5,014 nucleotides of DNA from an uncultured Fretibacterium sp. (GTDB lineage: Bacteria > Synergistota > Synergistia > Synergistales > Aminobacteriaceae): positions 1 through 5,014 of the forward strand of contig NZ_CAUUWA010000111.1 in assembly GCF_963548695.1 (NCBI RefSeq), read 5' to 3'. Each line of letters begins with the position of its first letter. Position 1 is the stretch's first letter. The notes under the pieces were generated by a model. That model saw only the letters and a program-made list of their open reading frames with translations, searched no databases and was not told the DNA's origin. The position numbers were made by a program, and so were the translations under genes. Shown here one piece after another: positions 1-5,014 of this stretch.

Positions 1-519
1 CAGGACGCGGAGGGCCGCGTGCGCATCGCGCTGAAGTTCAACGAGATGGTGCGCAACGGGGAGATCGGGCCGGTGATGCTGGGCCGCGACCACCACGACG
101 TGTCCGGGACGGACTCGCCCTACCGCGAGACGTCCAACGTCAAGGACGGCAGCAACATCATGGCGGACATGGCCACGCAGTGCTTCGCGGGCAACGCGGC
201 GCGCGGCATGAGCCTGGTGGCGCTGCACAACGGCGGCGGCGTGGGAATCGGACGGGCGGTCAACGGCGGGTTCGGCCTGGTGCTGGACGGCTCGTTCCGG
301 GTGGACGAAATCATCCGGAGCGCCATGAGCTGGGACGTCATGGGCGGCGTGGCGAGAAGGGCCTGGGCCCGCAACGAGAACGCCCTCGCGACGGCCGCGG
401 CCTTCAACGAAAAGCGCACGGGCGAGCACATCACCCTGCCCTACCTGGCCGACGAGGCCTACCTGACGGAGCTGGCCGGAAGGCGGCACGGCGCCGACGC
501 CCCCGAAAGCTCCCGATAG
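1..519 (+). CDS. hutU: Urocanate hydratase (urocanase), C-terminal part; 5' end outside window
   Basis: Urocanase converts urocanate to 4-imidazolone-5-propionate, the second step of histidine degradation, in the cytoplasm, using tightly bound NAD+ as an electrophile. The frame is open from base 1 to the TAG at 517-519 and gives 172 residues, about the last quarter of a family protein. Visible family signatures are GRDHHDVSGTDSPYRETSN (from base 82) and the glycine-rich HNGGGVGIG (226-252), followed by NGGFGLVLDG and SWDVMGGVARR. From memory of the family, the GRDHHDVSGTDSP form belongs to the longer, animal-like branch of about 670 residues found in several anaerobes; the Pseudomonas/enteric HutU has GRDHLDSGSVASPNRE here. 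The true start lies upstream of the window. The C-terminal tail (about the last 15 residues, GRRHGADAPESSR) is charged and probably not conserved. Family assignment is very secure; the branch assignment is from recall. Confidence 0.96.
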   Translation, partial: QDAEGRVRIALKFNEMVRNGEIGPVMLGRDHHDVSGTDSPYRETSNVKDGSNIMADMATQCFAGNAARGMSLVALHNGGGVGIGRAVNGGFGLVLDGSFRVDEIIRSAMSWDVMGGVARRAWARNENALATAAAFNEKRTGEHITLPYLADEAYLTELAGRRHGADAPESSR

Positions 520-564
520 AGAAATACAGGAAAGAAGACTCCCGATCTGCAGGCTGTCGGACGG

Positions 565-580
565 ATCATGATATCATGAT
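565..580. promoter_or_regulatory. Perfect 16-bp palindrome, candidate operator upstream of the aminotransferase gene
   Basis: ATCATGATATCATGAT is a perfect inverted repeat. It is also two tandem copies of the self-complementary octamer ATCATGAT (565-572 and 573-580). It sits 24 bases before the ATG at 604, in an AT-rich island (about 565-594) within GC-rich DNA, where a promoter and operator would be expected. A dimeric regulator site is therefore plausible, but no regulator gene is in the window and I cannot match the site to a named family. As RNA it has no loop-forming spacer and no U-tract, so a terminator is unlikely. No convincing -35/-10 pair could be read around it. Confidence 0.45.
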
Positions 581-593
581 ATTAAGATAAACA

Positions 594-603
594 AGGAAGG
601 GAG
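594..603 (+). promoter_or_regulatory. Ribosome binding site of the aminotransferase gene (start ambiguous)
   Basis: The purine run AGGAAGGGAG directly precedes two in-frame ATGs, at 604 and 613. AGGA (594-597) lies 6 bases before the ATG at 604. GGAG (600-603) lies 9 bases before the ATG at 613. Both spacings work, so the site does not decide the start. The two choices differ by only three residues (MSS). Confidence 0.7.
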
Positions 604-1812
604 ATGTCATCTATGCCTGAGTTCGCAAAAAGACTGGAGTACATGGAAAGAACCGCGGGGGTGATGCGTGCCCTCTTCGGCGCGATGAGCAACCCCGAGG
701 TCATCTCCTTCGGCGGCGGTGCGCCTGCAACGGACGCTTTGCCGGTGGAGACGATCCAGAGGATCGCAAGCGAGGTGCTGCTCCGTGAAAAACGCGGCGC
801 GGAGGCCCTGCAGTATGGTCCGGTTCCGGGCGTGAAGCAGCTGCGGGAGATCATCGCCGGGAAATTGTTGGCTCCTGAAGGGATTGCTGCCGATCCCGAC
901 GATATTCTTGTCGTCAACGGCGGAATCGAGACCATGAACCTGATATGCCAGGTCTTTATAAACCCTGGCGACGTCATTCTCTGCGAGGCCCCCTCCTTTG
1001 TGCAGTGCGTGGAGATCTTCGAGATGTTCGAGGCTAAATGCATCGGCTGCGAGATGGACGATCAGGGACTCATCCTGGAGGACGTCGAGGAGAAAATCCG
1101 GCAATATCACCCGAAGATGGTCTATGTGATCCCCACCTTCCAGAACCCGACCGGCAGGACCCTGCCGGAGGAGCGGAGGAAGAAGCTGGCGGAGCTGGGC
1201 AGCAAGTACGACGTCATCATCCTGGAGGACGATCCCTATCGAGACCTTCGCTACGGCGGAGAGGAACTGGAGCCCATCAAGGCGTATGACAAAACCGGAC
1301 ATACGGTGATGGCCCACAGCTTCTCCAAGATATTCTCCCCCGGCTGCCGTCTTGGCTATGTCTACGCGGACCGAAAAATCATTGATCATCTGACCGACGC
1401 CAAAATCGCGACCAACTCCCACACGGCCATGATCCCTCAGATCCTGTGCGCGGAATTTTTCGCCAGAGGCTACTTCGACGAGCATCTGAGGAACCTTCGC
1501 GCCCTCCACAAGGAGCGCAGGGACGCCATGATGGCGGCGCTCGAGAAATACATGCCCAAAGGCGCCAAATGGGTATTCCCCGACGGCGGCCTGTTCAGCT
1601 GGGTGGAGCTCCCCGACGGCATCGACACGACGGCGCTTTTAAAGGAAGCAAACGAGCACGGCGTGGCCTATGTCGCAGGAGAGGGCTTCTTTGCCGGCAA
1701 TACCGGCAGGGGGAAGAATTGTATGCGGATCAGTTTTGGCAACGTAACGCCCGAGAAGATCGACATTGGCATGAAGCGCCTCGGGGAGCTCATCGCCTCC
1801 AAGCTCCGATAA
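604..1812 (+). CDS. PLP-dependent class I/II aminotransferase, LysN / aromatic aminotransferase-like
   Basis: A cytoplasmic fold-type I PLP enzyme that moves an amino group between an amino acid and a 2-oxo acid. It has 402 residues, the usual full length for stand-alone members of the 2-aminoadipate/kynurenine/aromatic aminotransferase group; no N-terminal GntR-type DNA-binding domain is present. Landmarks: N-terminal substrate segment ISFGGGAPATDALPVE (34-49), cofactor-site NPTG (181-184), LEDDPYRDLRY with D209/D210 and Y212, Schiff-base lysine K242 in SFSKIFSPGCRLGY with phosphate-binding R249, and carboxylate-binding R375 in MRISFGN. The start could instead be the ATG at 613, since the AG-rich ribosome site suits both. 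The gene is followed by a terminator and then iorAB. That context suggests it makes aryl pyruvates such as indolepyruvate or phenylpyruvate for IorAB, but this is inference: branched-chain or 2-aminoadipate substrates are possible. Its GC is visibly lower than that of iorA (bases 901-960 are 45% GC against 68% for 2161-2220), hinting at a different history. Family very sure; substrate unsure. Confidence 0.93.
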   Translation: MSSMPEFAKRLEYMERTAGVMRALFGAMSNPEVISFGGGAPATDALPVETIQRIASEVLLREKRGAEALQYGPVPGVKQLREIIAGKLLAPEGIAADPDDILVVNGGIETMNLICQVFINPGDVILCEAPSFVQCVEIFEMFEAKCIGCEMDDQGLILEDVEEKIRQYHPKMVYVIPTFQNPTGRTLPEERRKKLAELGSKYDVIILEDDPYRDLRYGGEELEPIKAYDKTGHTVMAHSFSKIFSPGCRLGYVYADRKIIDHLTDAKIATNSHTAMIPQILCAEFFARGYFDEHLRNLRALHKERRDAMMAALEKYMPKGAKWVFPDGGLFSWVELPDGIDTTALLKEANEHGVAYVAGEGFFAGNTGRGKNCMRISFGNVTPEKIDIGMKRLGELIASKLR

Positions 1813-1893
1813 AGATCGAGGACGGAGGGGACACCGGCTGCGGCATCGTTCCATAAGGGGCAAAACCTCCGGGTTACATCGCGCCGCACCATA

Positions 1894-1932
1894 AAAATCG
1901 GGACCATCGGCCTGGCCGGCGGTCCCGATTTT
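1894..1932 (+). terminator. Rho-independent terminator after the aminotransferase gene
   Basis: The arms AAAATCGGGACC (1894-1905) and GGTCCCGATTTT (1921-1932) pair perfectly over 12 bp. The 15-base loop contains a second small stem, CGGC (1908-1911) with GCCG (1915-1918). The upstream arm begins with A's and the downstream arm ends in T's, so it could work in both directions, though the T-run is only four long. It lies 81 bases after the aminotransferase stop and should separate that transcript from iorAB. Confidence 0.85.
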
Positions 1933-1959
1933 CATAAAGCGGAGCCCTTGCGTTATACT
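1931..1959 (+). promoter_or_regulatory. Putative sigma70-type promoter for iorAB
   Basis: The -10 candidate TATACT (1954-1959) matches five of six bases of TATAAT. A -35 candidate TTCATA (1931-1936), four of six matches to TTGACA, lies 17 bases upstream. Transcription would begin near 1966, leaving a leader of about 37 bases before the iorA ATG. The -35 box overlaps the last bases of the terminator. The -10 box stands out in an AT-rich patch; the -35 box is weaker. Confidence 0.55.
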
Positions 1960-1976
1960 ATATTCCTGAGTCCACA

Positions 1977-1999
1977 TCAACATTTTTGAGGGGTGTTGA
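1977..1999 (+). promoter_or_regulatory. iorA leader hairpin with the ribosome binding site in its loop
   Basis: TCAACA (1977-1982) is the exact reverse complement of TGTTGA (1994-1999), with an 11-base loop between them. The loop holds GAGGGG (1988-1993), the Shine-Dalgarno sequence, 9 bases before the iorA ATG at 2003. This fixes the iorA start. The stem is short (6 bp, 7 with a T-G pair) and AT-rich, so a regulatory role is uncertain; the ribosome site itself is clear. Confidence 0.5.
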
Positions 2000-2002
2000 A
2001 CG

Positions 2003-3856
2003 ATGGAGAAGAAGGAACTGCTTCTGGGCAACGAGGCGATCGCGGGGGCGGTCGTCGCTGCGGGTTGTCAGGTCGCAACCGCCTATCCGGGGACGCCGTC
2101 CTCGGAGATCCTTCCGGCCGTGGCCCGCTTCGCGGACGCACAGGACGCGGAGCTTGCCGTGGAGTGGGGCGCAAACGAGAAGGTTGCCTACGAGATGGCC
2201 GTCTCCGCCGCCTTCGCCGGGGCCCGTGCCTGCTGCGTCATGAAGCACGTGGGGCTGAACGTCGCCGCCGACCCCTTCATGACGACGGCCCTTTACGAAC
2301 TCGAGGGCGGCATGCTTCTCATCGCCGCCGACGACCCCGGTCCCCACAGCTCTCAGAACGAGCAGGACAGCCGTTTTTTCGCGATGTTCGCCAAGGTCCC
2401 CTGCCTCGACCCCGCTGACGCCGCGGAGGCCGCGGCCATGGTCGCCGACGCCTACGCGCTGTCCGAACGGCACGGCGTCGTGACCGTCCTGCGTCCGACG
2501 ACGCGCATCTCCCACTCGCGCCAGGCGGTTGCGCAGCCCTCCGCCCGGGCCGGCGGGCTGCCCGTCAAGTTCGACCGCAACCCCGCGCGCTGGTGCCCGC
2601 TGCCCGCTCTCGTGCGCATCTCCCATCCCAAGCACAACGCACGACTGGAGAAAATCCGCGGGGAGTTCGAGACGGATTGGGGCCGCTACAACTACGAGCT
2701 TCCCGCCTCGAAGCCGGCGAGGCTGGGCGTCATCGCCTCGGGGATCGCCTTCGCGTCGCTGTGCGACGTGCTGAAGGAATGGGGCCGGGAGGACGTCGAC
2801 ATCCTCAAGATCGGCACGCCGTTCCCTCTGCCGGGGACGATGGCGGACGCGTTCGCCGCGCGGCACGAGTGCGTGCTGGTCCTCGAGGAGAGTTACCCCG
2901 TCATCGAGATGCAGCTCACGGATCGGACGAACGTCCGGGGACGCTGCGACGGAACGGTCCCGGGCGCGGGGGAGCTCCTGCCCGAGGTCATCGCCTCGAT
3001 CCTGACGGAGGTCCTGGGGGAGGAGCCCCCGAAGGCGGACGTCCTTCCGGATTTCGCCCCCGTCATCGAGGACCTGCACCTTGTCCCGCGCAAGCCTCAG
3101 CTCTGCGCCGGGTGCCCGCACCGCAGCAGTTTCTTCTCCATCCGCCGGGCGCTTCCCAACGCCATCAACCCGTCGGATATCGGCTGCTACACGTTGGGCA
3201 TCAACCAGAAGGGTATCGACACCAGCGTCTGCATGGGCGCCGCCGTCACGGTGTCGTCGGGGTTTTTCCTGGCCCACGAGGTCACGGGCCAATCCCGGCC
3301 CGTCGTCGCGACCATCGGGGACTCCACCTTCTTCCACATGGGCGTGCCCGGCCTCCTCAGCGCCGTGTACAACCGCCATGCGTTCGTCCTCTGCATCCTG
3401 GACAACAGCTCCACCGCCATGACCGGGGGGCAGTCGCACCCTGGCCTGGGGGATAAGCCCAGAAAGGACGACTCCGGCGTTGCCGTCAACCTCGAGCAGC
3501 TGGTCCGCGGATGCGGCGTCGCCTTCGTCGAGACCGTGCCCGCCTACGACCACGCCGCGGGGGTCGATGCGGTCAAGCGCGCGTGGCAGCACGCGGAGGC
3601 GCAGAGGACCCCGGCGGTCCTGATTTTCAGGCATCCCTGCATGCTGCTGCGGCGCCCACAGCCGGTCATCCCCATGACCGTCGACCACGAAAAATGCGTA
3701 GGGTGCCGCTACTGCATCGACTACTTCGGCTGTCCGGGGCTGCATTTCGACGAGCGCGCAAAAAAGGTCTCGATCGACCCGCTCTACTGCATCTCCTGCG
3801 GGACGTGTGAGCCGGTCTGTCCGCACGGGGCCATCGGGAAGAGGGAGGCGAACTGA
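2003..3856 (+). CDS. iorA: Indolepyruvate ferredoxin oxidoreductase, alpha subunit
   Basis: Large subunit of the oxygen-sensitive cytoplasmic enzyme that converts indolepyruvate and other aryl pyruvates plus CoA to aryl-acetyl-CoA and CO2, reducing ferredoxin. It has 617 residues, the usual IorA length. Domains in order: N-terminal pyrimidine-binding domain with AYPGTPSSEI (27-36) and EWGANEKVAYEMA (54-66); a transketolase-C-like middle region (about 240-330); the CAGCPHRSSFF motif (368-378); the TPP-pyrophosphate domain with GDSTFFHMG (439-447) and LDNSSTAMTGGQ (466-477); and a C-terminal ferredoxin domain. That domain has cysteines 565, 568, 571 and 577 (spacing 2-2-5, then CP) and 596, 599, 602 and 606 (spacing 2-2-3, then CP), enough for two [4Fe-4S] clusters. 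All expected motifs are intact. The stop at 3854-3856 is one base from iorB, so the subunits are made from one message, probably from the promoter at 1931-1959. The aminotransferase upstream may supply its oxo-acid substrates. Confidence 0.97.
   Translation: MEKKELLLGNEAIAGAVVAAGCQVATAYPGTPSSEILPAVARFADAQDAELAVEWGANEKVAYEMAVSAAFAGARACCVMKHVGLNVAADPFMTTALYELEGGMLLIAADDPGPHSSQNEQDSRFFAMFAKVPCLDPADAAEAAAMVADAYALSERHGVVTVLRPTTRISHSRQAVAQPSARAGGLPVKFDRNPARWCPLPALVRISHPKHNARLEKIRGEFETDWGRYNYELPASKPARLGVIASGIAFASLCDVLKEWGREDVDILKIGTPFPLPGTMADAFAARHECVLVLEESYPVIEMQLTDRTNVRGRCDGTVPGAGELLPEVIASILTEVLGEEPPKADVLPDFAPVIEDLHLVPRKPQLCAGCPHRSSFFSIRRALPNAINPSDIGCYTLGINQKGIDTSVCMGAAVTVSSGFFLAHEVTGQSRPVVATIGDSTFFHMGVPGLLSAVYNRHAFVLCILDNSSTAMTGGQSHPGLGDKPRKDDSGVAVNLEQLVRGCGVAFVETVPAYDHAAGVDAVKRAWQHAEAQRTPAVLIFRHPCMLLRRPQPVIPMTVDHEKCVGCRYCIDYFGCPGLHFDERAKKVSIDPLYCISCGTCEPVCPHGAIGKREAN
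3841..3848 (+). promoter_or_regulatory. iorB ribosome binding site inside the end of iorA
   Basis: GAGGGAGG is a strong Shine-Dalgarno match, 9 bases before the ATG at 3858. It decides the iorB start over an in-frame extension back to 3807 and over the later ATG at 3876. Its position within the last iorA codons implies coupled translation of the two subunits. Confidence 0.8.
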
Positions 3857-3857
3857 A

Positions 3858-4433
3858 ATGCGTCAGGACAAGGATATGCAGTACGTCATCGTCGGGATAG
3901 GCGGCCAGGGCATCCTTTTCACGAGCAGGGTCCTGGGTCGGGTGGCGATCGGCAAGGGGCTTCCTATGATCGGCAGCGAGGTCCACGGCATGGCTCAGCG
4001 CGGCGGATCGGTCATCAGCCACTTCAAGATCGGCGGCTACCGCAGCTCGCTGGTCCGTATGGGACAGGCCGACGTCCTGATGGCCTTCGATCAGTCGGAG
4101 GGCATCCGAAACCTCCCCTATCTCAGGGAGGGGGGGACCTTCGTCGTCAACGTTCACGACGATGCGGCCTTCCGAAACGAGCGGCTCGCGGGCTATCTCT
4201 CGTCCCGAGGGATCGACGTCTGCCGCTTCGCGGGCTACGATATCCTGGACGCGCACATGAAGGGCAACTATCTCTTCCTGAACGTCCTCATTCTCGGCGC
4301 CGCCAGCGGCATGGGCATCCCCGGACTGGAACGGGACCTCGTCGTGAAGGCGCTCGAGGAGCTGGCTCCGCCCAAGCACCTGGAGGCGAACCTCAGGGTC
4401 TTCGAGCTGGGGCTGTCCGCCTCCGGGAGGTAA
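3858..4433 (+). CDS. iorB: Indolepyruvate ferredoxin oxidoreductase, beta subunit
   Basis: Small partner of IorA, from the pyruvate/2-oxoacid:ferredoxin oxidoreductase gamma-domain family, completing the enzyme that oxidises aryl pyruvates to aryl-acetyl-CoA. With the ATG at 3858 it has 191 residues, the normal size for IorB. Motifs: IVGIGGQGILFTSRVLG (11-27) with the glycine-rich GIGGQG loop, EVHGMAQRGGSVISH (41-55), the family's CoA/TPP-side signature, and ADVLMAFDQSEG (71-82). It has no cysteine clusters, as expected, because the iron-sulfur centres are in IorA. The frame is open back to 3807 inside iorA, but the strong ribosome site at 3841-3848 and the start of homology support 3858. The single-base gap to iorA shows an operon. 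No terminator is visible in the 53 bases after its stop, so read-through into the pseudopilin gene is possible. Confidence 0.96.
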   Translation: MRQDKDMQYVIVGIGGQGILFTSRVLGRVAIGKGLPMIGSEVHGMAQRGGSVISHFKIGGYRSSLVRMGQADVLMAFDQSEGIRNLPYLREGGTFVVNVHDDAAFRNERLAGYLSSRGIDVCRFAGYDILDAHMKGNYLFLNVLILGAASGMGIPGLERDLVVKALEELAPPKHLEANLRVFELGLSASGR

Positions 4434-4486
4434 GTCCCCTGAGCCGTCCCGATCGTCCGAAATGCCCTTGGTACCGCTCCTCGCTC

Positions 4487-4954
4487 ATGAGGCGGGACCC
4501 CGCCTTCACCCTGACGGAGGTGCTCGTCGTCCTGTTGATCCTGGGGCTGATGGCAGGGGTGGCGGCGACGGTAAACTGGGGCCGCGCGTCCCCCGAGCGG
4601 GAGGCGGGGCGGCTCATGCGCTGGATCCTCCGTTCCCTGACGAAGGCGAACCGGACGGGGCGTTCCTTTACTCTTCGGCTCAGCGCCGGGACCTCCGCGG
4701 AGACCCTGGCCTTGAGGTGGAGGGACGACCCGGTTGTGGAGACGTTCCCCGCTGCCCCAGGGTTTCGGTTCCAGCTCGTCCGCCACAGCTCCTTCGCCCC
4801 CGAGAGCGTCTACAGCCCTCAGTGGGGGACCTTCACCCCGGCGGCCACGGTCCGCATCACGGCGCTGCGGGGGGCGAAGCCCCACTACCTGATCCTCTCG
4901 GGCTATGGCCGGGTGCGTACCGCTTCGTCGCCTCCGCCGGGCGGAGTGGAGTAA
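4487..4954 (+). CDS. Prepilin-type N-terminal cleavage/methylation protein, GspH/FimT-like pseudopilin
   Basis: A 155-residue protein with a type III (prepilin) signal: the short basic leader MRRDPA, then FTLTEVLVVLLILGLMAGVAATV. Cleavage would follow A6, giving a mature N-terminal Phe (to be methylated) with glutamate at mature position 5 (E11), the residue needed for pilin assembly. Residue -1 is Ala rather than the usual Gly, which prepilin peptidases often tolerate. The hydrophobic helix covers about residues 8-28; the rest is a soluble, probably beta-rich head with no cysteine pair. Size and layout fit minor pseudopilins of type II secretion or type IV pilus systems (GspH/FimT), but the head is not recognisable enough to name a gene. 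The start is weakly supported: no good Shine-Dalgarno sequence precedes 4487. The frame stays open upstream, but only rare codons such as CTG (4439) could serve as an earlier start. It is 53 bases after iorB and looks functionally unrelated; related pilin genes may follow beyond the window. Confidence 0.8.
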   Translation: MRRDPAFTLTEVLVVLLILGLMAGVAATVNWGRASPEREAGRLMRWILRSLTKANRTGRSFTLRLSAGTSAETLALRWRDDPVVETFPAAPGFRFQLVRHSSFAPESVYSPQWGTFTPAATVRITALRGAKPHYLILSGYGRVRTASSPPPGGVE

Positions 4955-5014
4955 GCTAAGGAAACGCTGATTTAATCCATGAAGCACCCCGGTGGTACCC
5001 CAGCTTGCTTGTTG
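4955..5014. other. Right-edge non-coding stretch, nothing identifiable
   Basis: These sixty bases after the pseudopilin stop hold no ORF start with a ribosome site, no clear terminator hairpin and no RNA gene. The local sequence becomes more AT-rich (around 4961-4980). The stretch beginning GGAAACGCTGATTTAATC (4960-4977) faintly recalls insertion-sequence ends, but no partner repeat is in the window. Confidence 0.3.

Noticed and set aside
607..1509. A 300-codon minus-strand open frame opposite the aminotransferase gene
   Set aside because: It mirrors the codon pattern of a real gene and has no family motifs. The + strand frame has the lysine, NPTG and arginine signatures.
1823..1871. CGGAGG (1823-1828) pairing with CCTCCG (1866-1871) as a second hairpin or riboswitch stem
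   Set aside because: Only 6 bp across a 37-base loop, with no conserved riboswitch core visible; easily chance at this GC.
1958..3826. A 622-codon open frame on the minus strand opposite iorA
   Set aside because: It is the antisense shadow of a GC-rich gene. Its translation is low-complexity (rich in R, G, D, A) with no recognisable motif, while the + strand frame carries every IorA motif.
3807..3857. A longer iorB N-terminus starting inside iorA
   Set aside because: The extra 17 residues come from the ferredoxin-domain coding region read in another frame, and the strong ribosome site points to 3858.
4462..4959. A 165-codon + strand open frame overlapping the pseudopilin gene
   Set aside because: Its translation is proline/arginine/glycine-rich without motifs; the overlapping frame from 4487 has a clear prepilin leader.
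1..5014. CRISPR array, tRNA, rRNA or defence-system genes
   Set aside because: No regularly spaced repeats, no tRNA-like cloverleaf and no rRNA sequence seen; all substantial coding regions are metabolic or pilin-like.

Overview
The window is a high-GC bacterial chromosome segment with five genes, all on the + strand. They point to an amino-acid-fermenting anaerobe. Urocanate hydratase (histidine breakdown), a PLP aminotransferase and both subunits of an oxygen-sensitive indolepyruvate:ferredoxin oxidoreductase lie side by side. A pseudopilin gene with a type IV pilin-like leader follows and suggests a diderm-type envelope. Synergistota is my best guess for the phylum. This is inference from gene content, GC-rich codon use and the long-form urocanase; some peptidolytic Clostridia or Deltaproteobacteria are not excluded.

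Layout. 1-519 is the C-terminal end of a urocanate hydratase that starts outside the window. 520-603 is a short AT-rich spacer with a perfect 16-bp palindrome. 604-1812 is a class I/II aminotransferase of the LysN/aromatic-aminotransferase type. 1813-2002 is a control region: a strong intrinsic terminator (1894-1932), a sigma70-like promoter whose -35 box overlaps the terminator tail (1931-1959), and a small hairpin with the Shine-Dalgarno sequence in its loop (1977-1999). 2003-3856 is iorA and 3858-4433 is iorB, one base apart and surely one transcript. 4487-4954 encodes a small GspH/FimT-like pseudopilin. 4955-5014 shows no gene.

How the genes work together. The aminotransferase probably turns an aromatic (or other bulky) amino acid into its 2-oxo acid. 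IorAB then decarboxylates aryl pyruvates oxidatively to aryl-acetyl-CoA, reducing ferredoxin; the acyl-CoA can yield ATP through an ADP-forming acyl-CoA synthetase or phosphate transfer encoded elsewhere. Together with histidine degradation through urocanase, this is an amino-acid catabolic neighbourhood. The terminator and new promoter mean the aminotransferase and iorAB are separate transcription units despite the functional link. The pseudopilin looks functionally unrelated.

I see no clear evidence of a novel system. The most useful points for follow-up are the aminotransferase-iorAB pairing, the palindrome before the aminotransferase, the compact terminator/promoter/hairpin region, and the lower GC of the aminotransferase gene compared with its neighbours.
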